In this document: in pieces, positions 47,760-55,876 of the stretch | Position numbering within the stretch: position 1 is the stretch's first letter | How the letters are laid out: each line of letters opens with the position of its first letter | Assembly (NCBI GenBank): GCA_027943745.1 | Contig: AP025763.1 | Span: forward strand, 3,348,001 to 3,412,000 | Direction: 5' to 3' | From: Neptuniibacter victor | GTDB lineage: Bacteria; Pseudomonadota; Gammaproteobacteria; Pseudomonadales; Balneatricaceae | DNA: 64,000 nucleotides | The notes under the pieces: model-generated | What the model was told of the DNA's origin: nothing | Seen by the model: only the letters and a program-made list of their open reading frames with translations | The model's database searches: none | Position numbers and translations under genes: made by a program

Positions 47760-50700
47760 CTTCTCCTCCGCTCTTTTATCCACTGTATTAATAGCGCTTA
47801 CCGCCATTATACTTATGCTACTGATCCCGGCGTATCAAGGATCTCAGCAAGCGTTACTTGAAGAGATCAGTATCACTCATCAAAAAAACCAAAAAGTCCT
47901 ACAACAATTTTTTGATAAGCATCTTCAGGCAGCTGCATCCCACACAGAGCAACTTAGCCAACGCCCCATACTACTTTCCGCACTTGAAAACAGCTCTTTT
48001 TCTGACGCAAAAAACTTTCTGGCCAATCAGCTTTCAAGCCAGGCCGGAGAAAGCATCCACGCCTTTGCTCTGCAACCCAACAACCAAAAGCAAAAAACAC
48101 AGCAAACCTTTAATACCGCCCTGCTTGGGATGGAAATCAACCTAAAACCGCTCATTAATACTGCCAGTCTTCATCGGCGCTGGGAACTTCATAACGACCA
48201 ATCAATAGTAGGCAACCAACGGCTTTTGCACATCTCATTCCCCATTATTAGCCATGATTTCGGCGAGGTCGTGGGAACCCTACATGCTTTTATATTACTG
48301 AATGATAACTTCGCTATTTTAAGTGAAATCCAAAGCCTTACCGGTGCAGAGGCTGTCGGCTTATACTCAGAAAACAAGCTGATTTCAGGGCTATCCCTGT
48401 CAGACAGCACGCAAAAACTACTCACGGCCTACCAAGAGAAAACCCCATTCAAACAAGACTCCAACGAAAGGATCATTCATAGATACATTCTTTCGATAAA
48501 CCAAGACCAAACGATCACCTCAAAAGCCACACTGCCAAATACATCACTTCTCGCTCTACAGGAAGCGTATACAAAAGACTTAGGCTTAGCCTTGATAGCT
48601 GTGCTATTTGTAGGTTTAGCAACGGTAATGTTTATCTCTCGGCTTATTAAAAACTCACTTATAAAACTTGTTCACTACGCCGACCAAATGGCACTTCACC
48701 AAGAAAGCGAGCCTTTTTCACCCGGTCGCTACGAAGAGTTTAACCGCTTAGGCCAAACCTTAGAGCATATGATCAATAGAATCAGTGAGCATGAAGACCA
48801 ACTAAGCGGCATCATAGCGAATACCCCCAACATCATTTTTATAAAAGATGCTGAATTACGTTACAAAATGGTTAGCCCCAATTACAGGAAACTAGTTGGT
48901 AAAGATATTAGCGATGTCATCGGGCGCAAGGACGAAGAGTTATTTAAAAGTGATCACGCAAAAGTCCTTACCAATAGCGATCAACTTGTACTACAGAACA
49001 AAGCACCGCAACAGATTGAATATTGTGCAGGCAAAGGTGAAGACAGACGTAATTATCTAAGCACTAAATTTCCACTCGTTGATGATCAAGGGACAGTTTA
49101 CGCAGTGGGCGGCATTGTTACTGATATTACCGATCTCAAAAATGCACAATCGCGCAGCCACCTTGCAGGTCAGATATTTGACCAAGCAGGGGAAGCAATT
49201 CTAGTGCTAGATACACAATTCAATATTGTCTCAAGCAACAGTGCCTACAAACTACTAAGCGGCACAGAACGCGTAGATGAAGATCTGTTTTCGAATAGTA
49301 TTTTCAATGACCACCCGATCATCCGCCGTAAACTACTGTCTAATAAACGATGGCAAGGTGAAGCCCATTTACACGCTAAAGATGGCACACCGCGAACCGT
49401 ATGGTTGTCGGCAAGTAGCATTTTCACTGAAGAGCAGCAACAACGTTACCTGGTCATTTTTACTGATATATCAGCGCTCAAGAGCGCGGAAAATCAGCTA
49501 GAAAGATTATCCAATTATGACGGACTGACTAACCTCCCGAACCGAAGCCTGTTTTTTGATCGGCTAGATTCCTCTATAGCGCGCTCCGAGCGTGCAAAAA
49601 ATAGAACAGCCCTTCTATTTATTAATATCGACCGTTTTAAAAATATAAATGACACGTACGGGCATGGCGTGGGCGATCAACTACTTATTGCGACAGCTAA
49701 GCGCATCAACGATCAGATACGCCCTGATGACACTCTATCGAGACTTGGCGGAGATGAATTTGGAGTGGTGTTGCAGAGTATCAATAGTCTAGATGTCGTC
49801 AATCAGATCAGCCATCAGATCCAAGAAGCATTACGCACCCCTTTTCAACTTGATAATTTCGCCAGCGTCGCGTCGGTAAGTATCGGTATATCCCTATTTC
49901 CAGATGACGGAACCGACGCAAAAACACTGTTAACCCACGCTGATACCGCGATGTATCAAGTAAAAAAAGATGGCAGAAACGGCTTACAATATTACGATCA
50001 GCAGCTCAACCAACAGGCAGAAGCTCAAACTCAGCTAGAAGAAGATCTCCGCAAGGCATTTAGTAACAATGAACTTTTCTTAGCATACCAGCCTCGGTTT
50101 GATATTGACGGCAAAACCATTTTAAGCGCTGAAGCGTTAACACGCTGGAATCACCCGGAGAAAGGCTATATATCCCCGAGTATTTTTATCGAACTCGCGG
50201 AACAGACAGGTTTTATTGTTGAACTTGGTAAATTCATATTAAGCACCGCATGTGTCGCTGCAAAATCATGGAACATCAACCCCTCGCGACCTATGCCGGT
50301 TTCAGTCAATCTATCTGCGCGTCAGATTTATGATCCAAACCTAATTGATGATATTACTGAAGCCCTTTCATACAGCGGCTTACCCCCCGAGCTATTAGAG
50401 CTAGAGATAACTGAGACCTTAGCGATTGAAAATCTCGACAACGTTATCGATAAACTTTTACAAATAAAAAGCATGGGGATTCGCATGTCAGTCGACGACT
50501 TCGGCACAGGCTACTCCTCTCTCATTTATTTGAAAAAACTTCCGGTTAGCACCGTAAAAATTGACCGTTCATTTATCCTCGATGTACCGGGTAACAGGGA
50601 CGATGAACATATCATCTCCGCTATCATATCAATGTCTCACTCACTCGAATTAACTGTTGTCGCAGAAGGTGTCGAAACCAAAGCCCAATTAGACTTTTTA

Positions 50701-50793
50701 AAACAGCACAATTGCAATGAGATTCAAGGATTTCTTCTCGGCAAGCCCGGTAGCAAGCAAGTGCTTATCCAGCACGCAGAATCCACCTTATAG
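47734..50793 (+). CDS. LuxQ-sensor-like PAS-PAS-GGDEF-EAL membrane protein
   Basis: 1019 residues. Helix 1 at about 9-33, a periplasmic domain to about 283, helix 2 at 284-303, a HAMP-like segment (to ~352), PAS domains at about 355-470 and 480-585, GGDEF (G672-F676) and EAL (E800-L802). The I-site RxxD (R663, D666) is five residues before GGDEF. The EAL domain keeps DDFGTGYS (921-928) and VVAEGVET, so both c-di-GMP synthesis and breakdown look possible. The periplasmic part resembles the LuxQ sensor (FDKHLQAAASH, GEVVGTLHAFILLNDNFAIL). The gene overlaps the LuxP-like gene, so they probably form a receptor pair. A later in-frame ATG at 47746 is an alternative start. Confidence 0.9.
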   Translation: MIKNMKQISFSSALLSTVLIALTAIILMLLIPAYQGSQQALLEEISITHQKNQKVLQQFFDKHLQAAASHTEQLSQRPILLSALENSSFSDAKNFLANQLSSQAGESIHAFALQPNNQKQKTQQTFNTALLGMEINLKPLINTASLHRRWELHNDQSIVGNQRLLHISFPIISHDFGEVVGTLHAFILLNDNFAILSEIQSLTGAEAVGLYSENKLISGLSLSDSTQKLLTAYQEKTPFKQDSNERIIHRYILSINQDQTITSKATLPNTSLLALQEAYTKDLGLALIAVLFVGLATVMFISRLIKNSLIKLVHYADQMALHQESEPFSPGRYEEFNRLGQTLEHMINRISEHEDQLSGIIANTPNIIFIKDAELRYKMVSPNYRKLVGKDISDVIGRKDEELFKSDHAKVLTNSDQLVLQNKAPQQIEYCAGKGEDRRNYLSTKFPLVDDQGTVYAVGGIVTDITDLKNAQSRSHLAGQIFDQAGEAILVLDTQFNIVSSNSAYKLLSGTERVDEDLFSNSIFNDHPIIRRKLLSNKRWQGEAHLHAKDGTPRTVWLSASSIFTEEQQQRYLVIFTDISALKSAENQLERLSNYDGLTNLPNRSLFFDRLDSSIARSERAKNRTALLFINIDRFKNINDTYGHGVGDQLLIATAKRINDQIRPDDTLSRLGGDEFGVVLQSINSLDVVNQISHQIQEALRTPFQLDNFASVASVSIGISLFPDDGTDAKTLLTHADTAMYQVKKDGRNGLQYYDQQLNQQAEAQTQLEEDLRKAFSNNELFLAYQPRFDIDGKTILSAEALTRWNHPEKGYISPSIFIELAEQTGFIVELGKFILSTACVAAKSWNINPSRPMPVSVNLSARQIYDPNLIDDITEALSYSGLPPELLELEITETLAIENLDNVIDKLLQIKSMGIRMSVDDFGTGYSSLIYLKKLPVSTVKIDRSFILDVPGNRDDEHIISAIISMSHSLELTVVAEGVETKAQLDFLKQHNCNEIQGFLLGKPGSKQVLIQHAESTL

Positions 50794-50854
50794 CGAAATA
50801 ATAAGGCCTAGAATGCTAAGCAATAATCCTAGGCAAATGGTTTCTTTTAGTCTT

Positions 50855-50873
50855 GAGATTGATTATCATTAAC
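50855..50873 (+). promoter_or_regulatory. Fur box upstream of the small four-cysteine gene
   Basis: The 19 bases GAGATTGATTATCATTAAC match the Fur consensus GATAATGATAATCATTATC at 15 of 19 positions. It lies 22 bases before the ATG of the small gene and about 220 bases before ferritin, so Fur and iron probably control this locus. Confidence 0.65.
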
Positions 50874-50895
50874 AGAAATCAACTCCGAGTTTGCA

Positions 50896-51054
50896 ATGGT
50901 GAAACAGAAAACATTGTGTAAATTTAAGCGGCACGAAATAGAAGAGCACTTTAAGGATCTGGCTAAACACACCCGCTCCAGTAATTTTCTATGTAAAAAA
51001 TGCGCCCGCTCTGCCAATTCAAAGAAATGGCTATGCAAACCCGAATCGATATAA
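50896..51054 (+). CDS. Small four-cysteine protein (52 residues), Fur-box associated
   Basis: A frame of 52 codons beginning ATG at 50896, with an in-frame stop at 50860 so no longer start is possible. It is basic and lysine-rich, with cysteines at C8, C33, C36 and C47. The C-terminal stretch FLCKKCARSANSKKWLCKP looks conserved, and I recall similar small proteins in other gammaproteobacteria without a function. The pattern (CxxC plus two cysteines) suggests metal or Fe-S binding. Supporting points are the Fur box directly upstream and the ferritin gene 36 bases downstream. The ribosome site is weak. An antisense frame of 63 codons over this region is regarded as a shadow. Confidence 0.65.
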   Translation: MVKQKTLCKFKRHEIEEHFKDLAKHTRSSNFLCKKCARSANSKKWLCKPESI

Positions 51055-51090
51055 CATCAATATTTTAGATTTTCTGTAAAGGATACTCTT

Positions 51091-51627
51091 ATGCTCAGCT
51101 CTGCAATGCTTGAGAAACTCAACGAACAAATTAATCTAGAGTTTTACTCTTCCAACCTTTACCTGCAGATGGGCGCTTGGGCCGAATCTAAAGGTTACGA
51201 AGGCTGTTCGGAATTTCTCTACAAGCATGCCGACGAAGAGATGTCTCATATGAAACGTCTCTTCACCTATGTTAATGAAACAGGCTCTGTGGCACTACTA
51301 GGCGCAATAGACGCACCCGATGCCGAATATGATTCTATTAGCGACCTTTTCGAGAAGGTTTATGAGCATGAGTGCTTTATCACCGGTAAAATTAATGAGC
51401 TGGCTCACACCGCGTTTACAAACCAGGATTACTCTACTTTCAGCTTCCTACAATGGTATGTAGCAGAACAACATGAAGAGGAAAAACTCTTCAATGGCAT
51501 CCTAGATAAGATAAAAATCATCGGTGACGATGGCAAAGGCATCTTCTTTATTGATAAAGAAATTGGCGAATTAGCCAAAAATGGTGGTGGCGGAAGCATT
51601 ATGGAAAGCACAAGCACAGAAATATAA
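51091..51627 (+). CDS. ftnA: FtnA, non-haem ferritin
   Basis: 178 residues of the bacterial ferritin family. Ferroxidase ligands are present: E17, E50 and H53 (first pair), E94, Q127 and E130. Ferritin oxidises and stores iron in a 24-subunit shell. The C-terminal ~15 residues (GGGGSIMESTSTEI) are glycine/serine-rich and beyond the usual helix. AAGGA precedes the ATG. The gene follows the Fur-box/small-protein gene by 36 bases and ends at a strong terminator. Confidence 0.95.
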   Translation: MLSSAMLEKLNEQINLEFYSSNLYLQMGAWAESKGYEGCSEFLYKHADEEMSHMKRLFTYVNETGSVALLGAIDAPDAEYDSISDLFEKVYEHECFITGKINELAHTAFTNQDYSTFSFLQWYVAEQHEEEKLFNGILDKIKIIGDDGKGIFFIDKEIGELAKNGGGGSIMESTSTEI

Positions 51628-51663
51628 TTCATTATATTTCAATAAGTTAAAACACACTCCTAA

Positions 51664-51701
51664 AAAAAACAGCAAGTTTTAACAAAAACCTGCTGTTTTT
51701 T
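51664..51701 (+). terminator. Terminator after ferritin
   Basis: A long hairpin with stem AAAAAACAGCA/TGCTGTTTTTT, extended inwards by GTTTT/AAAAC with a bulge, ends in a T-run 37 bases past the ferritin stop. Confidence 0.85.
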
Positions 51702-51791
51702 ATGAAATTTCCTCTAAAGTAATTAACATTCAGTCCGATAAATAAATGCAAAGCAGCCTCTCATGTCTAATTACAGGGAAGGAGAAAAAGC

Positions 51792-52001
51792 GTGAATACT
51801 GATTGTGTCAATTGCTTCGAACTTATCAAAACGGGTAAGGAACACCCAAATTTAAAAACAGTCAGCGATCTTGGTCATTCTCAGATCTGCAAATGTGGCC
51901 ACTGCGGGTCACTGCTAATGAGCACGTCAGGCGAGTGGGAAATCGTCTTAAAAGGCTCAGTATCTCGTCAACAAAAACGCGCAAAACGTAATGCAGCCTG
52001 A
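51792..52001 (+). CDS. Small zinc-ribbon-like protein, function unknown
   Basis: 69 residues from a GTG, with GGAGA about 8 bases upstream. It has two cysteine pairs, CVNC near residue 5 and CKCGHCG near residue 33, giving a C4-type metal-binding pattern. A basic tail (SRQQKRAKRNAA) follows and could bind nucleic acid. I do not recognise the family. It stands alone between a terminator and a strong inverted repeat, and may be its own transcript. Confidence 0.6.
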   Translation: MNTDCVNCFELIKTGKEHPNLKTVSDLGHSQICKCGHCGSLLMSTSGEWEIVLKGSVSRQQKRAKRNAA

Positions 52002-52043
52002 TAGCTAACTCGCAAAAAGAACTTGGCAGTTAAGTTATCTACG

Positions 52044-52080
52044 CGTAGTTTTATCTCGATAGAAACAAGATAAAACTACG
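52044..52080 (+). repeat. Perfect 13-bp inverted repeat before the sigma-54 activator gene
   Basis: CGTAGTTTTATCT and AGATAAAACTACG form a perfect 13-bp stem separated by 11 bases, ending 7 bases before the ATG of the activator. There is no following T-run, so it is not a normal terminator. It could be an operator or an mRNA hairpin controlling translation. Confidence 0.7.
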
Positions 52081-52087
52081 GTTGCTT

Positions 52088-53458
52088 ATGAACTCTCTGC
52101 GCGAATTAATTGAACAAGACACAAACCATAATCTTTTAGATCTACTGTCTAGTTTGTGCCAAGGCTCAATTGCTGTAGATGAAAATTGCAATATCCTTTG
52201 GATCAGCGATGCATACCGCGATCTGATTAATATCTCTCACACAACCGACCCCATCGGCCTGCCCGTTGAACAATTTCTGCCCACAACCCAACTCCCACGC
52301 GTTATCAAAAGCGGTAAACCCAGCTTCGTTGATTTAATGCAGATCAAGCAGCAATGGTGCGTTGTCACTCGACTACCGATTAAAAACCCAGAGCAGAAAA
52401 CGATCGGAGCCATTGGGTTTGTTTTTTACGATGACCTAGATAGCTTGCAGCCTTTATTTGATAAATTTGCCCGACTACGACGCAAATTTGAAGAAGAAAA
52501 AATACTAAGACCGAGCCGATACGCATTAGATGACATGTTAGGCTCCGCGCCAGCAACACAGCAACTTCGAAGGCAAGCTCTTCGCGCTGCCCAGCTTGAC
52601 ACTACGCTTTTACTTTTGGGCGAGACTGGTACCGGTAAAGAGCTGCTCGCTCAAGGGATACACCACGCATCAACCAGAAGAACCGCTCCTTTTGTGGGTA
52701 TTAATATGGGTGCTTTACCGGAAGCCTTAGCTGAAGCCGAACTCTTTGGTACAGCACCTGGTGCTTATACCGGCGCCAACAGCAAAGGCAGACTAGGCAA
52801 AGTCCAACTCGCGGATGGCGGCACACTCTTTCTAGATGAAATTGCAGAAATGCCACTCGCCATGCAAGCGAAATTACTCCGCGTTTTACAAGAGCGTGAA
52901 GTAGAAGCGCTAGGCTCAAACAGATTGGAAAAAGTTGACGTGCGCATTATTGCTGCCACCGCCAAAGATCTTCGCCATCAAGTAGAGATCGGTGAGTTCA
53001 GGGAAGATCTATATTACCGGTTAAATGTTTTGCCGATCAATTTACCCCCTCTCAGGGAACGCTTAGATGATATCCCTGAGCTATCTGGGCATATGCTTAA
53101 ACAGATCCAGCACCAATCACAGCTTTCAGAGCTGATGCTGTCAACTTCTGCATTGCAATGGCTACAGCATTATCACTGGCCTGGAAACATTCGAGAGCTA
53201 CGCAACCGCCTTGAACGAGGCTGCGTTATGGCTGAGGGCGAATTTATTGAAGCGACTGACTTAGGCTCCAACGATGAACTTCCCTCTAAAGCAACGGCGC
53301 TCACTGGTAGCCTAGAACAAACGCGCGTTCAAGCAGAGCTCAGCGCAATAGAATTAGCCATTAAACGCTGCAACGGCAATAAGACCGCAGCGGCAAAGCT
53401 ACTCGGAATATCTAGAGCAAACTTATACTCTCGATTAAAACAAGAACAAACACACTAG
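52088..53458 (+). CDS. PAS/AAA+/Fis-type sigma-54-dependent activator
   Basis: 456 residues from the ATG at 52088; a TTG two codons earlier is not needed. An N-terminal PAS-like domain (about 15-125) is followed by an AAA+ domain with GETGTGKELLAQGIHH, GAYTGA (the sigma-54-contact loop, tyrosine for the usual phenylalanine) and [20 protein letters not shown] Fis-type HTH lies near the end (NKTAAAKLLGISRANLYSRL). It resembles activators that sense metabolites through PAS. The CoA-transferase gene downstream has a sigma-54 promoter and a palindrome, so that gene is the probable target. No recognisable ribosome site; the hairpin lies there instead. Confidence 0.88.
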   Translation: MNSLRELIEQDTNHNLLDLLSSLCQGSIAVDENCNILWISDAYRDLINISHTTDPIGLPVEQFLPTTQLPRVIKSGKPSFVDLMQIKQQWCVVTRLPIKNPEQKTIGAIGFVFYDDLDSLQPLFDKFARLRRKFEEEKILRPSRYALDDMLGSAPATQQLRRQALRAAQLDTTLLLLGETGTGKELLAQGIHHASTRRTAPFVGINMGALPEALAEAELFGTAPGAYTGANSKGRLGKVQLADGGTLFLDEIAEMPLAMQAKLLRVLQEREVEALGSNRLEKVDVRIIAATAKDLRHQVEIGEFREDLYYRLNVLPINLPPLRERLDDIPELSGHMLKQIQHQSQLSELMLSTSALQWLQHYHWPGNIRELRNRLERGCVMAEGEFIEATDLGSNDELPSKATALTGSLEQTRVQAELSAIELAIKRCNGNKTAAAKLLGISRANLYSRLKQEQTH

Positions 53459-53465
53459 ACCTTGA

Positions 53466-53487
53466 AGTGTCTTTTTTTAAAGACACT
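53466..53487 (+). promoter_or_regulatory. Palindromic upstream activator site, AGTGTCTTT-N4-AAAGACACT
   Basis: A perfect 9-bp inverted repeat with a 4-base centre, located about 130 bases upstream of the expected start of transcription, the usual place for an enhancer bound by a sigma-54 activator. The octamer AAGACACT recurs in direct orientation at 53510-53517 and 53621-53628. Proximity to the activator gene end makes it its likely site. A role as a weak terminator of the activator gene cannot be excluded. Confidence 0.55.
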
Positions 53488-53581
53488 ATGTGCTAAATGC
53501 CTTAAAAACAAGACACTCCAGGCATTCTCCAAACCAACAAAAAAACCACAACCCATTGTTTTAAATGAATTTATAAAAACA

Positions 53582-53598
53582 TGGCCTTTCATTTGCTA
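53582..53598 (+). promoter_or_regulatory. Sigma-54 promoter for the CoA-transferase gene
   Basis: TGGCCTTTCATTTGCT has GG (53583-53584) and GC (53595-53596) ten bases apart and a TTTGCT -12 element, a good match to TGGCACG-N4-TTGC. It predicts a leader of about 30 bases to the ATG at 53640. The upstream palindrome and activator gene support it. Confidence 0.75.
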
Positions 53599-53639
53599 TT
53601 ACCTAGACATCAAAAATAATAAGACACTTAGGTACCTCA

Positions 53640-55292
53640 ATGAACCAGAGTAAGATTATTACCGCTGAGAAAGCCGCCAGCCTAATTCACTCCAACGATA
53701 TGATAGTCACCGGTGGCTTCATCGGAATTGGATTTGCTGAATCTTTGGCGATAGCAATTGAAAAACGCTTTATTGAGGAAGGCCAACCCAACAATCTAAG
53801 TCTCTTTTATGCAGCGGGACAGGGCGATGCCAATACACGCGGCCTCAACCACTTTGGTCATCAGGGAATGATCAAACGCGTCATTGGAGGTCATTGGGGA
53901 CTTGCTCCTTCTTTGGGGAAGCTAGCAATAGAAAATAAAATCGAAGCATATAACCTCCCGCAAGGCGTTATCTGCCATATGTTTAGGGATATTGCTGCAG
54001 GTCGTCCTGGCACCCTCACACAAGTAGGACTAAACACTTTCGTTGACCCTCGCCACGAAGGCGGCAAGATCAATCCACGATCCGAAGAAGATCTCGTTCA
54101 ATTAATCGACATTAACGGCCAAGAAAGTCTCCTATACAAACACTTCCCACTTAACATAGCACTGCTTCGTGGCACTACCGCCGACAGTAAAGGCAACATA
54201 TCAATGGAACGTGAGGCCCTGCCGCTAGACTCTTTAGCCATTGCTCAAGCCGTCAAAAATAGTGGCGGACGAGTGCTCGTACAAGTAGAGCAAGTGACCG
54301 ATCAGCACTTACTCACACCCGATCGTATCCGCATACCCGGCATACTGGTAGACCATGTCATCATTGCGCCTGCTGCCGAGCACCCTCAAACCTTTGCCGA
54401 AGACTTTAATCCAGCATACACCGGCCAAATTCGTATTCCTTCAAAGCAAACCACGACCAGCGCATTAGATTGCCGCAAAGTGATTGCTCGACGCGCCTTA
54501 ATGGAGCTGCAGAAAAATGCTGTCGTAAATTTAGGCATAGGCATGCCCGAAATGGTTGCTAACGTTGCAGCAGAAGAAGATAAAATCAACGACTTCACGT
54601 TGACTGTTGAGCCGGGCGGCATTGGCGGCCAACCCGCAAGCGGGCTTAGCTTTGGTGCGGTCAGCAATGCAGAAGCGGTGATAGATCAACCGGCACAGTT
54701 CGATTTCTACGATGGTGGAGGACTCGATCAAGCCTTTCTAGGCTTAGCTGAAACCTGCCCGGAAGGGCATGTCAATGTCAGTAAATTTAGCTCGAAGCTG
54801 GCGGGCGCGGGTGGTTTTATCAATATCACGCAAAACACGCAAGATGTGTATTTCTTAGGGACATTTACCTCGGGAAAACAGCAGATAGATGTTGCTGACG
54901 GGCTACTAAAAATCACCGAAAACGGACCGCTCAAAAAATTCAAAAAATCCGTACAGCAAATCACTTTCAATGGAGAATATGCTATTCGATCGAGACAGCG
55001 AGTCACCTTTATTACAGAACGCGCTGTTTTTAAGCTCACCGCAAAGGGCTTACTTCTAACCGAAATAGCACCCGGTATTGATCTTCAAAAAGATATTCTT
55101 GATCAAATGGAGTTTACACCACTGATTGATGATGATCTGTCGCCGATGGATTCTCGGTTATTCAATGAAAAGCCAATGCGCCTTGAGCACCCTGGTAGCC
55201 GATCGATGCAGCATATGCGCTCACTCATGAAAAAAGTATTGGAAAGATCTGATCGATCAACATCGAGAATGATCACTAGCACTGCAAGCTAA
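53640..55292 (+). CDS. Acyl-CoA:acetate/3-oxoacid CoA-transferase (YdiF/Pct-like)
   Basis: 550 residues, with the alpha-type and beta-type CoA-transferase domains fused as in YdiF and propionate CoA-transferase. The N-terminal half contains GGFIGIGFAESL. The C-terminal half has GIGMPEMVANVAAEE and the catalytic glutamate E324 in TVEPGGIGG. It moves CoA between short-chain acids. The exact substrates cannot be read from sequence. It is the only gene after the sigma-54 promoter and no strong terminator was found. With acs in the window, acetate or propionate metabolism is a plausible context. Confidence 0.87.
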   Translation: MNQSKIITAEKAASLIHSNDMIVTGGFIGIGFAESLAIAIEKRFIEEGQPNNLSLFYAAGQGDANTRGLNHFGHQGMIKRVIGGHWGLAPSLGKLAIENKIEAYNLPQGVICHMFRDIAAGRPGTLTQVGLNTFVDPRHEGGKINPRSEEDLVQLIDINGQESLLYKHFPLNIALLRGTTADSKGNISMEREALPLDSLAIAQAVKNSGGRVLVQVEQVTDQHLLTPDRIRIPGILVDHVIIAPAAEHPQTFAEDFNPAYTGQIRIPSKQTTTSALDCRKVIARRALMELQKNAVVNLGIGMPEMVANVAAEEDKINDFTLTVEPGGIGGQPASGLSFGAVSNAEAVIDQPAQFDFYDGGGLDQAFLGLAETCPEGHVNVSKFSSKLAGAGGFINITQNTQDVYFLGTFTSGKQQIDVADGLLKITENGPLKKFKKSVQQITFNGEYAIRSRQRVTFITERAVFKLTAKGLLLTEIAPGIDLQKDILDQMEFTPLIDDDLSPMDSRLFNEKPMRLEHPGSRSMQHMRSLMKKVLERSDRSTSRMITSTAS

Positions 55293-55540
55293 GGAAAGCG
55301 CACTTTCATCCACCTAGAGAGCGCAAAGAAAATGCTTATCTATATAACGCTTGTGCGGCGCTATTGTGCAAAAGATAAGTCGCCCTCTCTAAACTGAAAG
55401 CAGTGCGAGATACGATCAGGTCTATGCTTCACTCTCATCGATCTATAGCAGCGCAATCCCAGCATCCCCGGGTAACAATGCTAACTCGCTCTCCACTGTT
55501 TTCTGGATGTTTTTTATCTCACACTATAAAAAGGCAATCT

Positions 55541-55738
55541 ATGTACGACATACAGTATGGCCCACTAGACCTCATCGACTCCCAAATGACATTGGATCAG
55601 TTTACCAAAATGCTCGATATCATTAACGTCCGCGTTATTTTAGATAGATCAGAGCTTGGACAACATTCACTAAAACAATCATATTTCATTCCAACGATAG
55701 AAGATGGCATTGTCATTGATGGGCAATACATAGATTAA
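55541..55738 (+). CDS. Small hypothetical acidic protein (65 residues)
   Basis: I take the ATG at 55541 (MYDIQYGPLDLIDSQM), preceded by AAGG at about 7 bases. The frame can be read from 55403 but the added residues are low-quality and lack a ribosome site. The sequence is acidic (D, E, I rich), probably alpha/beta, with no recognised domain. It lies between the CoA-transferase and the SixA genes. Nothing suggests a function. Confidence 0.5.
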   Translation: MYDIQYGPLDLIDSQMTLDQFTKMLDIINVRVILDRSELGQHSLKQSYFIPTIEDGIVIDGQYID

Positions 55739-55876
55739 CAATCTGTAAAAAGCAGTACACGACTACTTCTACGAAATCTAAATGCAGTAATATTCGCAAT
55801 TACCTCATTATGACCCAATACTAAACATAGGCCTGAGAGATTCAGCACGCACTTTCATTTGGCAGGTGTTCTACTA

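Noticed and set aside
50847-51038. Minus-strand frame of 63 codons before ferritin
   Set aside because: It overlaps the plus-strand four-cysteine gene, which has a Fur box and a conserved-looking cysteine pattern; the minus frame has no ribosome site and no family-like sequence.
55335-55379. CTTATCT ... AGATAAG inverted repeat after the CoA-transferase gene
   Set aside because: Seven pairs with 31 bases between and no T-run; too weak for a terminator or an operator call.
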